From: Amblyomma americanum
Taxonomy: Eukaryota; Arthropoda; Arachnida; Ixodida; Ixodidae
Assembly (NCBI RefSeq): GCF_052857255.1
Contig: NW_027526485.1
Coordinates: forward strand, 372,001 to 436,000
DNA: 64,000 nucleotides
Direction: 5' to 3'
Positions 22,128-33,940 of this stretch are shown here, in pieces. Position numbers and translations under genes: made by a program. The notes under the pieces were generated by a model, which had not been told where the DNA came from, searched no databases, and saw only the letters and a program-made list of their open reading frames with translations. Position 1 is the stretch's first letter; every line of letters begins with the position of its first letter.

Positions 22128-22347
22128 GCGCCACCGCGGTTGCACAGCAGATGTGGAGCTCGGCTGCGGCTACGTTCAAATCGACGCTGGTCGCATTTCT
22201 ATGGGGGCGGAATGATACAGGCCCTTGGTCTGCCTGATGTCAGTGCACGTTGATCAACCCCAGGTGGCCGAAATTATCCGCAGCCCCTCACTACTGCATC
22301 CCTCATAACACGAGTCGCATCGGCATGTGAACCCCATAAGACAAAAC
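22128..22347 (+). mobile_element. tRNA-derived SINE, degraded
   Basis: It keeps CACCGCGGTTGCACAG (mutated A-box region), GGTCGCATTTCTATGGGGGC, TGATGTCAGTGCACGTTGATC, CCCAGGTGGCCGAAATTATCCG and GTGAACCCCATAAGACAAAAC. The many substitutions imply an old copy. Confidence 0.85.
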
Positions 22348-22838
22348 AAAACTGATGGGCTTCGAAACGATACAACCATTGTACGGTCTAAATTTAAAGG
22401 GTGGCCAGAGAAGAGAGTAACCGCGTTTTAATCGGCATACATGTAGCCTGGGGCTACACAGAGTGCGCAAACATCAGACGCTGCCACAGCTATATATTTG
22501 CGTTATGCACAATGGGACGAAAAAAGCTATCCACTTCCGAGGGCTATCAGAGCTGCATTTGAAAGCCGGGCAGCCCAAATCGCATTACCGATTGTACGCG
22601 TATCGCGGCTTAAAATGCATTGTCCTCGCTTGAAATTTTTTTGATAGTTTGAGTATTCGTCGATGTGGTGCATTTTCTCACTGTGTCTACATACTGTGTG
22701 TTGTTTAGCACCAGTTTGTTACAGTGCGTTGTGCCAAATGGTGTGGCATTTTTGAACCATTGCACGAAAATGTCTAATGTGGTGGTACTAAACATCAGAT
22801 CTTCCCTAAAGTACACTTTTTACCAACGTTGATTTCAG

Positions 22839-23590
22839 ATGTTGCATCCAATCCGGAATACCCTCCTGCGAGTTCTGTTCTACAATCGCCGTCTACCTCT
22901 CGGCCCGGATGTGTGATGCATGGAAATTGGAAGCACCAGGGCTCTTCGATGGCTACGAATGAAGAAAACTCTGTTCAGTATCAGAACCCTGGCATAACAG
23001 GAGAGCCCTTACGATGCCCCCATTGCCCGTACACTTCTACGAAACACGCCGCAGTTAAGAGGCACATCAATACGCACGCCCCAGGAGAGAAATTTAAATG
23101 CCCCCTGTGCTTAAAGGCGTTCGCTACGTCCAGCAACCTTAAAAGGCATATGTCCTCCCACACTGGGGAAAAACCATACAAGTGCGAAAACTGCCTTTTT
23201 GCGGCTGTTACAAATAGCCAGCTTGTTCGGCACAGGCGTATGCACACAGGCGATAAACCTTAGAAGTGCGACAACTGCCCGTTTTCAGCGGCTACAAGTG
23301 GCGACCTAGTTCGGCACATGCGTAGGCACACAGGTGAAAGACCCTACAAGTGCGACAGGTGCCCTTATGCAGCAGCTAGAAGTGACCACCTTCTTCGGCA
23401 CATGCGTGGGCATACAGGCGAAAAACCCCACAAATGTGAAGTGTGTTCGTATTCGACGATTCAGAAAGGGCATTTAGACCGTCACATGCTTACGCATAAA
23501 AGCGCTGAAGGCTTTCAATGTAGTCTATGTTCTTTAGTGTTTTCAAGTATCCAGAGCCTCAAACAGCACATCTCCGGCCACAGGCTGTGA
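22839..23590 (+). pseudogene. C2H2 zinc-finger protein exon, seven fingers, one nonsense codon
   Basis: A single long exon follows a good splice acceptor (TTGATTTCAG at 22829-22838). It encodes about 75 non-finger residues and seven C2H2 fingers of C-X2-C-X12-H-X3-H form: [35 protein letters not shown]..., [14 protein letters not shown]..., CDNCPFSAATSGDL..., CDRCPYAAARSDHL..., CEVCSYSTIQKGHL... and CSLCSLVFSSIQSL.... TGEKP-type linkers join most of them. A TAG at 23261-23263 falls exactly where the Tyr of the KPYKC linker is expected, between fingers 3 and 4; otherwise the frame is perfect to the stop at 23588. It would be a nuclear DNA-binding regulator. It could be a young pseudogene, a polymorphic null allele or a base error. 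Earlier exons are not identified. Confidence 0.85.
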
Positions 23591-23893
23591 ATTGTTTAAT
23601 AATACGCGCGTGTGATGATGAAACTGGGTAGAGGCACAACACTCCACGCAGAAATAATTATCCATTCATTGCAGACACGAGGGAAGTATTAGGTTATATG
23701 TGAAATATAAAGTTTACATCCACCGTTTTTGAACGACATTGTTACCACGAGGCGGTGTTAGCAAGAGCTTTGCAGGTTCGAGTCATTAACATCTAATTAA
23801 TCTGAGCTATTTTAGCCTTAGACAGAGCGCATTAAGTGCACCGATTTTTCTGCAGAACAGCTGTTGGTGTGTATTGTGGATAATTTTGATACC

Positions 23894-23899
23894 AATAAA
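23894..23899 (+). promoter_or_regulatory. Candidate polyA signal AATAAA of the zinc-finger gene
   Basis: This is the first AATAAA on the sense strand about 300 bases after the zinc-finger stop. The assignment is inferred from position only. Confidence 0.4.
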
Positions 23900-25907
23900 G
23901 TGGAGACTTCGAATACCACCGTCGTTCAGCGCAAACTCTTTCAAAATTTGACAGTGCAACTTATCGCAAAACATATTCCTCTTTATTTAGAACATTTATT
24001 CATTAAATTCAGTATATTTATGGCGTACCATATGCCCTGTGGTAAGGAAGTTTAAAAGCAACCCATAAAGCATTTAGCGCAGTTAATGTTCAACCAGATA
24101 AAGCGTTTGGCAAGCCGCTACTGCAGTAGATGTGCTTCTTTCAGCCGCTGCCGCGTCCGGCTAGATTTTCGGTCATATGATAGGAAACATTATTTGCAAA
24201 CTAGGTAAGCCGATTAACAGATGCTCACTCTACTCCTGCGCGCATAATGTTCTTGCCGAACCAGTCCTATTCATCGCATGCCTTCGTTGTGCAAGGGCCC
24301 CTGGCCTTCCCAGATGGCATATTGCGTGTACAAAATTTAGCTCGAATACTTATATTTTGAAAGTCATTGAATACCGCCATCTTTTTCGATAGTGCTGCGC
24401 GCGTTCATGCGTAGCGTTGACGAGTGCAGCAGGTGCTCTTCGTGACCTGAGGAGGCTCTAGTCTAAAGAAGAAATCCGGAGGAAAATTGCCCGACAAGTA
24501 GACGAGGAGTGAGCACGGACGCCTCGCAATCGTCAATTGATGTCAGATTTCTTTGTAATTAAAAAATTCTGCATCAATAGATATCGCAAATTGGGCTTTC
24601 AATATCATGGTACGTATATTCCGCGGGCTCGTAGCCAATGCCTTTGTTTGGAACTGAACTTATAAACACACGACATCGCGCCTGGCTGACTGCACAAGCG
24701 AAAGAGAAACAATCGTGTCCTGAGAAGAGCAACACCACAATGTTGCGAAGTACCAATTAAGGGCTGCATAACACAATGGAGACCAATGATTTCATTTAAA
24801 CCGTCATTCGGGACACATTTTGACCGACTCCGACAAACCGATTGCCTCCTAAGGACAGTATCTTCGGCTTGTAAGGCAAGGGTTAAATGTCTAAGAACAA
24901 TTCGGGAAAAGGTGTAAACGAGAAGAAAAATCAGCAGGTTCTTAGATTGAATTTTCAAAACAGTAAACTGGCGCCTGGATGGCGCCCTCCTTTTTATCTC
25001 GCCTCATTTCCCCCTTCGATCCCCCCTTTCCTATTGGGGGAGGGAGGGGTGGGCTAACCCTGTCGAAAATGCTCAGATTCGCTATTATGCCCCTCTCCCT
25101 TCCTAACCCGATCTTTCCCAACATAAGCTCCCACTCCAGCTAGTCCCTTGCTTTCCCCCTCCCTTCATCTATTTCAGGCTGTTAATCTTGCTGTCAGCCG
25201 TCTTAGTCTCCGGGGAGGGATCAGGATTGATTTCAAAACGTAGCCTTGAAATAAGATGTTTGTTGAGCAGGACGCAGATTCCTATTAATTTATATAAAAA
25301 TGTAACTTTTTCCTTAGGAGCTGTCTGCAGTCGAAGACACCACCACCGAACTTTTATGCGTCAAAACACAAGCTGTCAGTTGCCGACGCAAGGACTGCCG
25401 TGCCATCCAGGATAAACGCCTCCTAGGTTACCACCGATTAGGTGGCACATTTCTGAAAGTAGCTGCCATAATCCTTGATCGATTACGGTGTCTAATCTTT
25501 CGATTTGCACCGTTTATATGATCGAAGAAAACATGCGAGACTACAGCAGCGGCACACAAAGAAAAAATGCAATTCGTATCGACAGCGACATTCTAAGACT
25601 AATAGTTGAGCATGCTGGGCTTAAACGAATGCATTCCGTGAGCAGTTAATCTACACTCTATGCAATTTTTGGTCTTTGTGCAGACTTCAAACACCAAATG
25701 TAAAACTGTCAGTTTCAAGCAGACACAGTGAGGCACATATCACACTCTATTTATCCCTCCTGGTCTTCCTCTGCACCGGCGTAATTCTTCAGCTTTCATT
25801 TATGTTTGCTGCTCCTGCAATCGTGTTCCTTGTGAACAAAGTCGTCGACGGTGCACAAGAACTGAAACTGATAACCAAGTAATGTTGTTCACGAGCAAAA
25901 GCACGCC
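23900..25907. other. Intergenic, nothing recognised
   Basis: Mostly AT-rich. A pyrimidine-rich stretch ends in CATCTATTTCAG at about 25165-25177 and looks like a splice acceptor but no coding block follows. A 68-codon frame at 25676-25882 has a hydrophobic stretch but no recognised family. Confidence 0.4.
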
Positions 25908-25986
25908 GCGGTGGCGCTCATTCCGCTTCCGGAAGCCGCAGCGTACGGTCGTGTGATGGGAAGCTCTGTGTGCGCTGTTATCGGTC

Positions 25987-27041
25987 ATGCCTGGCCGAGG
26001 TTTCAGTGAGCGACGCCCACCAGTGGGCTATCGCTTAGTTTTACCTACGCTGCTTACGGGAGACGCATTGAAGACTACGGTTTTCCTTCACTCCGATATT
26101 TCCGGGCGCCCTTATCGCATACAGGATTTTCGCGAGCCATTGGAAACTGCCGGTGCTCTACCCTTCGTGGCGGGCATTGGGCCCTTTCAAATGTCGCATG
26201 TGTGGATGTTGAAGCTGAAAACTGCGGAAGCGAAGGAACTACTGCTGACAGAAGGAGCACAAGAAGTGAAAAAAAACGCTATTGTGCAGTCAATGAACCC
26301 AACAAACGCGAGTTGGCTTTCAGGGTGCACTGGGTGCCCTTCTATGTGTCGAATGAGTCTGTGTAGCAGGCTTTTGAAGACTTCGGAGATGTAACAGATG
26401 TCACTCGTGAGCAGTGGAACAGTCCGGGTTTGGAAGACGCCGAGTCGACAACCCGGCTGGTGCGTATGGTTGTGAAGGAGGGGCTCTCTATCGATGATTT
26501 ACCACACATGTTCAAGTTTTACGGAGGGCAAGTGTTAGTGCTGGTGCCTGGTCCGCCAATATGCCTACGGCGCAAGAGGACGGGACATATTCGACGCGTC
26601 TGCCGCAAGCCGAGGTGCAGCTTGTGTCGGTCCTTCGGACACGAAAGGGACGGATGCGTCCTCACGTATGCGCGTGTGGCTACGGGTACTGCTCCGCCGC
26701 ATGACGACGGAAGCGAGCTGCTCATGGATCAGGAGGAACTTGAGAACGCCGGAGCCCCGCCCCCATCAGGACTCAGCGACGGCCCTGCTTTCGAGCAGCC
26801 GGAGCTGTCTGCTGGCAACGAGAAGTCACAAGGTGACCCCACTGCAGAAACGACTGGCAAGAAGGCGGACGCTGCTGCGCCGCCAGAAGAGCCAACGAAG
26901 GGCAGCACTACAGGCGACCACGACTCGGAGGAACCGATGGATACGACAGTCGCTTCCATTAAGCGATCTCGTGACTTCGAAAAGGCACCGGCTACGGACA
27001 GAGAACTTCGTCGGCTAGAAAGACATTGTATAGGGGAGTGA
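25987..27041 (+). pseudogene. LINE-C ORF1 (zinc-knuckle protein)
   Basis: It starts at ATG 25987 (MPGRGFSERRPPVGYRLVLP). The first frame ends at 26394; after a frameshift near 26320-26390 the rest runs from about 26400 to a stop at 27041. The second half has VLVPGPPICLRRKRTGHIRRVC (first Cys of a knuckle mutated) and CSLCRSFGHERDGC, then an acidic Pro/Glu-rich tail (EEPTKGSTTGDHDSEEPMD). This matches ORF1 proteins of Tx1-like LINEs that bind element RNA. Confidence 0.8.
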
Positions 27042-27141
27042 GCCAAGAAAGGCAGGTTAGCCTTGTCACGGTCCTCGTCGTGACGAGAGACCCAAGCAGT
27101 GAGCTTTGAAAGCACTGTTGTTTGTTTCCTGTGTGTACTCT

Positions 27142-28136
27142 ATGGCTTACTTGAAGAAACCGCTAAAAGTAGGCACGCTGAACGTACGAGGACTTGCCTC
27201 GAAGCGTAAGCAAGTGCTGTTGAACCGACTGTTCGGCGAGTTAGATCTAGATATCGCGGCTATTCAAGAAACAAAAGTTGAGGACGACCAGCAAACAGAT
27301 AACATGGTGCTTGGTTTTCGGTCGCGATTCAATGTTGCTGTAAGCCATGTGGATGGTTTGTCGCCGGGATGTTGTCTTTTCCTGAGGAAAAACATAGGCA
27401 TATTAGAGGAAAAAATAACTTGTCCAAGGGGGCGGTTTATCATGTGTTACTTCACATACGAAACACTCGCGGTGACGGTTTTTTCCTGTATGCTCCTACG
27501 ACACAAAAGGAACGCCGCGGATTTTTTAAACAGTTAGGGTCGTTCCTTGAATGCAGTCGAATGCCCATATTATTGGGTGATTTCAATTGTGCGTTAGACC
27601 CTAGAGATCGTTCAAATATAAAGGATGTATAAGACCGGAGTGCTGATTTGTTGAAGCGTGTCCTGAACGAGTGCAGCTTAGAGGACGTAATGGGCCTGGC
27701 GAAAAGTCATAAACATGTGCATTTTACGCATTTTCAAGGACTTAGCCGTGCACGACTTGACAGAATATAAGTCGCCGGAGTTTTCGCCTTCCTGTGAGCA
27801 GTATGAAGTGAAGCAAGTGTCCTTTAGTGACCACTGCCTTGTTACGGTAACTTTGGGAGGAAGGAAGCAGCGTAAAACAAGAATGAACCGGGATATGTGG
27901 GAGATAAACTCAAGGCTTATAGAAGACGGCATATGTTTAAGAAAAGTTAAGGAAGGCATGGTTATGTTTAATAATAGTGAAACAGGATGTATTGAATCTT
28001 GGGAACGCTTTAAGCAGGAGGTGAAAATTCGTGCCATTGAGCGTTCAAGCATAATAAAGTATGAGGAAAAAAAGAAGAAAAGCAACTGCGAGAGCTTCTG
28101 GCGAATTTATGGCGAGAAGAGGAACAAACGCAGGGC
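27142..28136 (+). pseudogene. LINE-C ORF2: endonuclease domain
   Basis: It begins near MAYLKKPLKVGTLNVRGLASKRKQ and shows LDIAAIQETKVEDD (catalytic Glu). After a frameshift near 27480 it shows FFLYAPTTQKERRGFF and PILLGDFNCALDPRDR (Asp/Asn), then a further shift to QVSFSDHCLVTVTL (SDH motif). These are the EEP endonuclease motifs in order. Three reading frames are needed, so no active enzyme can be made. Confidence 0.83.
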
Positions 28137-29280
28137 ATGTACATGCATGACATAAAGGGCGCCAAAGTTAGTCTAGAAGCTTTAAATGCTCAGGAGTACA
28201 GAGGGCCAGCGATAAGAGCACGCACAGAAAAATGGCTTACTGGCGAAACGCCAACAAAACGCGCGCTCTCCAGTGAAAAGCGATACGCGCGCTCGAACCA
28301 GATCTCAGTTATCGAATACAAAGGGCAAATCCTGAGTGATCAAAGTGGAATTTTGAGTGCATTCGTGGAGCATTACCGTGAGCTGTTTACAAGCAAAGCA
28401 CCAAGTGCGGAAAGGTTTCGGGAAAACTTTTTGCCTCTTATGCCAGTATTAAGAAATGAGATCACTGAAGAATTACAGAACGAATTAAGTATTGACGAAA
28501 TAGTGACAGCAATTGGTGAACTGAATGCCGGAAAGTCGCCGGGACCTGACGGTTTGAGCGCGGCCTTTTATAATAGCTTTAAATATGACCTTGCCACTAT
28601 GCTTTATAAGCTTTTCAAGGAGTGTTTTGAGGTCGGTAGGCTGCCACCTTCGTTTAGCAATGCTCATACGGTCTTAATTCCTAACGCAGATGACCCAGTC
28701 AAGCTAATAAAGGTTACAGGATATAGACCGATCACGTTAACAAACGTTGATTATAGAATTCTGATGAACGTGTTAGCTAAGCAATTGCAATACGTCATAA
28801 AGGATATTGTTGGACCTCACCAAACGTGTGGAATAAAAACAAGAAGCATATTTAAAAATATTCATGTAGCACGCAGCGTGCTCTTGTGCTGCGATGCTCT
28901 AAATAAGAAAGTGGCTATGGTTCAAATTGACTTTGAAAAAGCGTTCGATCGCGTGTCTCATGAAATACTCTACTGTTTGTTGGAACATATTGGTATTGGT
29001 TCAGTTGTCCTCAAAGGGATAAAAATGGCTTATGCATGTTGTTTGACACGTCTTATGATAAATAAACTGTTATGTGAAAGAATTGATGTAAGGGCATCTG
29101 TTCGACACGGATGCCCCACTGTCCCCTCTACTTTTTGCAATTTATTTGGAGCCTTTTTGTAGGATGATAACTGCGAGTGGGCACATGCGAGGTTTTAGGT
29201 TGGGAGCGTGTGAGGTGAGAATACTGGCATACGCTGATGACGTAGCGCTCTTTCGTGAAGACCGTAAAAGTGTTGTATAA
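28137..29280 (+). pseudogene. LINE-C ORF2: reverse transcriptase
   Basis: A 341-codon frame contains IGELNAGKSPGPDGLSAAFY, VTGYRPITLTNVDYRILMNVLA, MVQIDFEKAFDRVSHEIL (first catalytic Asp) and VRHGCPTVPSTFCNLFGAFL (motif B, PMSP expected). It ends at 29162. Motif C (VRILAYADDVALF) follows in another frame at 29215-29253. RT fingers and palm are otherwise well kept. Confidence 0.88.
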
Positions 29281-30449
29281 GTGTTACAAATAACCAAAAG
29301 GTTTTGCAGGCAAACTGGCAGCGTTGTTAACTTAGACAAATGTCTCTGAGTCTGGCATGGGCAATGGGACTTACAACCAGAATTCTTCTGCGGAGTACGT
29401 TGGGCTACAACTTCCGGGGTCTATTTGGGAGTCCCGCTGAACAAATATGGGGAGAATACCAATTACAGGAATGAAAAAGCAGAAGAAATGCTGGACAGGA
29501 CGAAAGGGTGAATGGGCCGCAATCTTTCCATTTTCGCGCATGCAACTGCATGTCACACCTTTCTTGTTGCAAGGATCATGTATTTACTCCAATAATATAT
29601 TGTGCACGAAACAATATCCAAAGGTTCCATCGGGGATTTGCTGTTTTCATTTGGGCGTCCGATTGGAAACGAATTCGCAGAGATAATCTCTTCCGGAGAG
29701 TAAAGGTTGGCGGACTGCCTCTTATGCATCTATATGTACGGCAGGTGGTTTTAAGGTTTTGTTTCTTGCGTGACGAAAATGACGCCTTCTTGCGAACATT
29801 CATACAAACCATGCTGACAGTGCACTTCCAGAATTCATTGTCTCTTCATGCAATGCTCGGAGGTACACAGTGTCTCGCTTCCTGTGAGAGGTGGTCTGGT
29901 CGTTCAGGTTTTTGCAAGAGCGGTTCTCTCTAGAGTATTTAGCGAGTGTAACGCCGAAGCGACTATAGAAGGTCTTATTGAGCAGTTGTTTCCAGCTCCA
30001 CTGTACAGAACCTTATAATGTGAAGGCCCTGGAAAAGGCGTTCTCAGGCGAGTTAAGAAGATGACACTTGCATCTGGCGTTAAAACATTATTTTTCTAAT
30101 TGCATACAGGAACCCTACCAGTAAAAACATGGTTAAAGGAAAAGGGCCTTTTTGTTCTTTGGGGCTCAAACTGTCTCTTGTGTAGAAAGCTAGAGACGGT
30201 AGAACACTTGTTCTTGGACTGTTGGGATGCGGTGTTCTTCTGGGACGTTTTGCAAAGAACCCTAAAAAAGACTTGTCATTGACACCGCGCGGAATTCGGT
30301 ACCTGAACACTGAAAGTGATGTTGCGCAGTATGACCAGATTATGTTATGGGCCTTCACAGCATTTGCAGGAGTAAAATGGCTTTCAGATATTGTGACTTG
30401 GATGCACGATCGGTATGTGATTATTTTGTCGAACATATGTATAAATTAA
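29281..30449 (+). pseudogene. LINE-C ORF2: C-terminal region
   Basis: Scattered frames match the Tx1 C-terminus: GVYLGVPLNKYG, FIWASDWKRIRRDNLFRRVKVGGL (29640-29720), VLRFCFLRDENDAFLRT, then HTGTLPVKTWLKEKGLFVLWGSNCLLC (30100-30190) with VEHLFLDCWDAVFFWDVLQRTLKK, and IMLWAFTAFAGVKWLSDI. At least four frame changes occur. Confidence 0.8.
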
Positions 30450-30596
30450 GAGAAGTCCTGAAGCAGTAGGACTATGCAGATGATGTATTGACTCTTATAG
30501 ACCAACTTGTAATGAAAGTCGATTAGACACGGTTGTCTGCCAAGGGGCATGTCCACTATGATATTTTATTGATGTGTATATTCATGCATTAAGGAA

Positions 30597-30806
30597 AAAG
30601 CCGTGGTGGCGCTCTGGTTATGGTGCCCGCCTGCCGACTCAAACATGCGGGTTCGATACCCGCCGTGGCGGTCGAATTTCGATGCAGGCAAAATTCTAGC
30701 TGCCCGTCTACAATGCTATGTCAGTATACGGTAAAGAACCGCAGGTGACCCCCATAAACCCAGTCGCTTTGGCACGTTCAACCCCCATAAGCCAAACCAA
30801 ACGAAA
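30597..30806 (+). mobile_element. tRNA-derived SINE
   Basis: It starts AAAGCCGTGGTGGCGCTCTGG, has B box GGGTTCGATACC, then GTGGCGGTCGAATTTCGATGC and CTATGTCAGTATACGGTAAAG, and ends with ACCCCCATAAGCCAAACCAAAC. It sits at the 3' end of LINE-C. Confidence 0.88.
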
Positions 30807-30987
30807 AAAACCTTCGTCTCCAAGTAGCACAATGTGGACTCCGAATTGGGGCCCCTTGTCGGCCCCAAGTGATCAGCCCATATGGACCCCATGTGGGATT
30901 TGCAACCCGTGCCCAGGAGGAGCCCAAATGGGCAGCCCACTTGGGCTAACCTAAAGAAGCCAGAAGAGAACCAGTTTGGGCCGCCCA

Positions 30988-31230
30988 TTTCGCTTGCCAG
31001 AAAAAAAAAACAGATCTGGCCCAACGTGGGCAGCCTATTTCAATGCACTGGTGGGGCCCTTGTTGGGCCCGATTGGGCAGCCCACTTTCAATGTGCTGTT
31101 GGGGCCCGTGTTGGGCCCGAGTGGACAGGCCATTTTCAAAGCCCTGGTGGGGCCCTTGTTGCGCCTGAGTGGGCAGCCTACTTTCAATGCCCTTGTGAGG
31201 CCCTTGTTGGGACCGAGTGGGCAGCCCTTA
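30988..31230 (+). repeat. Tandem repeat, 48-bp period, about five units
   Basis: TTTCAAT(G) recurs at 31038, 31086, 31134 and 31182, exactly 48 bases apart. Each unit contains GGGGCCCTTGTTGGGCCCGA and GGGCAGCC. Because 48 is a multiple of three, several frames on both strands stay open as a 16-residue repeat (for example PTFNALVGPLLGPSGQ). I treat this as a minisatellite, not a gene. Similar GGGC/GCCC-rich sequence continues on both sides, 30840-31385. Confidence 0.92.
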
Positions 31231-31385
31231 TGCAGCCCAGTTCGGCCCAAAGTGGGCAACCCTCTTTAGTTGCCCAGATGTAGCCCAGTCTGGGCACAAG
31301 TGCGCTGCCCAATTTGGCCCAGACCAGCATTTATAAGGGCAACCAAACTGAGCTGCCCTGATGAAACCCAGTTTGGGCAACTCAT

Positions 31386-31595
31386 TTCAACTCTACAAAA
31401 TACTGGCTGCACACACATTATTCATGCATAAACAGGTCAAATTATACAAAATCCCATGTATTCAAAGCAACATCTTATGCAGATGCACCAATATCTTAAG
31501 CTTCTCTGCATTAAATTGGCCAGAGTCAGACTCTGGTATGGCAGTGCAAAGCTGAAGTATGATATATCAAATTGAAAAGTAGTTTTCTTGCACGT
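31386..31595. other. 3' flank of the DUF4806-like gene
   Basis: AT-rich, with no recognised element. It lies downstream of the minus-strand gene's polyA signal. Confidence 0.4.
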
Positions 31596-31601
31596 TTTAT
31601 T
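31596..31601 (-). promoter_or_regulatory. PolyA signal AATAAA of the DUF4806-like gene
   Basis: On the minus strand AATAAA lies about 23 bases after the stop of the last exon (stop at 31626-31624), which supports that exon as a genuine terminal exon with a very short 3' UTR. Confidence 0.65.
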
Positions 31602-31623
31602 GCATTATTTCACAAAAGCTCCA

Positions 31624-31791
31624 TCAGTGGTCAGGATGGAGTGCCCGCGTAAAGATCATCCTGACCTTCCGGCCACCGTCCCGGTCCCTGGCGCCACACA
31701 AAAAGCTTAGAATACGGGAGTTCATGCGGGCCACATCTGCATCAGGCACCCTCCGCTCCACAGCAGCTGTAATCAGACACTTAATTACAAA
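31624..31791 (-). CDS. DUF4806-like gene, terminal exon
   Basis: A splice acceptor TTTTCCACAG precedes 168 bases with a frame of 55 codons plus stop. The segment AAVERRVPDADVARMNSRILSFL, then ARDRDGGRKVR, corresponds to the C-terminal half of the DUF4806 fold, where 'AV..(F/V)P.A' and '(P/D)DR.GGR' are typical. An alternative acceptor lies inside (ATTAAG or ATTACAG), so the first residues are uncertain. AATAAA follows closely. Confidence 0.6.
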   Translation of the reverse strand, partial: FVIKCLITAAVERRVPDADVARMNSRILSFLCGARDRDGGRKVRMIFTRALHPDH

Positions 31792-33280
31792 CTGTGGAAA
31801 ACATGAATTCTCAGCTATGTGGCCAAACCTTGTAATAACATAGAGAATACTGCAGCAAAAACACATTAAGTGTATTTGCATTACCCACAAAAGTAGGCAC
31901 GAAATTTGTGCAAATCTGAGAAGGCGTGGAAGCTGCACAAACCAAATTGAAGAGCACAATGTTGCTAGCGACTCACAAAATGGACTGTTTTCTGAGAAAG
32001 CAAAAGAAAAGGGAAAAATCACAGCATGCTCTATTCAAAATTACGGCAAATTAACTCTACCTCGAAAACTTGAAAGCATTGTTCCATTCGAATGTGCACC
32101 ATACTTTTTCGTTATGTAAACCGAATAAAACAAATTTGACCAGCTGTCTGTAGCTTCCCAATTATTAGCACATCTTTGTAAACATGACAATAAATTTCAG
32201 CAAATGCTAATAAACAATGAGCAGAAATCAGTAAATAAATTTTGCTTCTCGCTAACATGTACTTTTATGTTATAGCCTGTGTATCATACCTTTTATTTCG
32301 AACCAGAATATTCAGCTAGAGTCGCATATCATCTATATTATATGTATCTGCTCTACTAAGCCTGTGAAAGAATGTAATTCCAGTTTCCTGTAATGGCATC
32401 ACTTTACCTAGAGAACGCTACTGTTAGCCTGTTTGAATAAATAATGCATGCTAATCCCAAAAAACTCATCCCACTGAAAACAGCCTTGGTAAGCTAAAAA
32501 TAGCCACAAATTAAAATACAGGTACCACTGCTGCTCACTAATTACACAGCTGAAAGCAGCACTAACCAATTTTTAGCACATATTCTACATGCTATGTTAC
32601 ACGGCAACTTGAAGATGGTGACCATGGGATCTTTTCTATTGTAAACATCACAAACTTGGAACAAGAGGTGGAAAAACTTTAAATTTAAATTCGATATTTT
32701 CTGCATTCAATGCATTTTTCCATCTCACAGGCATCAACATACCAATGAGTCCCGCAAACTTTTTACTGTTAACAAAAAAAGAACAATGTCCTTAAAGGGT
32801 GTACTTCTGCGCGCCAATTTAATGCTGGATTATATACTACAGTAATTACTAATAAAAGATGAGGCTGAATGAAAATGCTATTCTACATTCTCCAGCGGCT
32901 GCTCATCATGCATCCACAAAACTATTCACCCATACGACATCTTGGAACTAGACAATGTTATAAGTACTTTGCTATTGGCAGTTTCCACAGAACCAATGCC
33001 ATACTGTGGCAGTGCACAGGCGATCAATCAGTCTAGAACATTTTCTCTGATGCATAAGTAGTTAACAGTCCATTTGTACATTGTCAGTATTCCAAGGCGG
33101 AACTAAATATAGTAAGGGGTACCTTTCACATCGGCATTAGGCAAGCAAGTGACAAGTTGAGTGCCGCTGCACAATTTGTCTAGTGCCAGCATCGCATAGC
33201 ACGGAAAGTTTCTAGGAGGTAGTGTAACACTGACAGGGTTTTCATTGACAATGTGGCCTGCCACAGATTACCCCAATCTA
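31792..33280. other. Intron-like AT-rich sequence, nothing recognised
   Basis: This lies between the last exon of the DUF4806-like gene and the Tigger element. No coding or repeat signature was identified. Confidence 0.45.
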
Positions 33281-33303
33281 CCGTATTTACTCGAATGTAA
33301 CGC
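33281..33303 (+). repeat. Left terminal inverted repeat of the Tigger element
   Basis: It is the exact reverse complement of 35371-35393 over 23 bases. Confidence 0.95.
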
Positions 33304-33940
33304 TAGTTTTTTTACCGAAAGTAGAAAGAAAATGTCATCCCCCGCGTTACCATCGAATACTAGGATTAAAAACGCTATGAAGAGCACCAAACACACACTA
33401 TTAAAATCATTTCATGTGTCAAACGTGTGCGTTGATCGTACTGGTCATTCGAAATCACGCAGTCCAACTCGCCGGTCAACCAGTACGCGAACCACAGGTC
33501 ACAACTGCTAGGAAAAAGCGGCAACCTAATCGCAAACGCAAAAAAAAAAAACGACGTCAATGAGAACGAGCCAACAGGAGTTGACGCCAGCTAGTCACTG
33601 GCGCGATAAGAGGGCACCACCTCTTGACGAATGCTCGCAACCTGTAGCGAGGTTGTCTAGAAACCATGACCGCAAAATTGAACAGCCATCTCGGAGGCAC
33701 TGAGCGCTCGCAATCGCCGCCAAGATGCCGGCAAAGGAGCGAGCGATCCCATCGCCATCTGTCTGTTAATCCTTGCAACTGATCCAAAGACGTGGCCCCG
33801 TGACTAACATGCAGCAGAGCATGGAGCAGCGCGCTTTGTTCGCTGTTTCTCGTGTTTGGTGCCAGTGCGTGCAGTTGTGCGTTCCGTGCTTCGAGTCTTA
33901 GGCCTATCCCCATAAAACGGTCGAGTTGTGGTCAAGCGGA

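Larger units (their letters stand above)
25908..30590 (+). mobile_element. LINE-C: Tx1/L1-like non-LTR retrotransposon, near full length
   Basis: It has ORF1 with a zinc-knuckle region, then ORF2 with EEP endonuclease, RT and a long C-terminal region with a CXXC...H...C motif and no RNase H, the Tx1/L1 layout. The RT motif ILAYADDVALF and the C-terminal LWGSNCLLCRKLETVEHLFLDCWD are diagnostic. All frames are broken by several shifts and stops, so the copy is old. The 5' and 3' limits are approximate. Confidence 0.85.

Noticed and set aside
25676..25882. Small membrane protein gene
   Set aside because: A hydrophobic stretch in a 68-codon frame with no family, splice or promoter support.
30882..31283. 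Apparent repeat protein over the 48-bp tandem repeat
   Set aside because: All frames stay open because the unit is a multiple of three; no start context, splice sites or conserved family.
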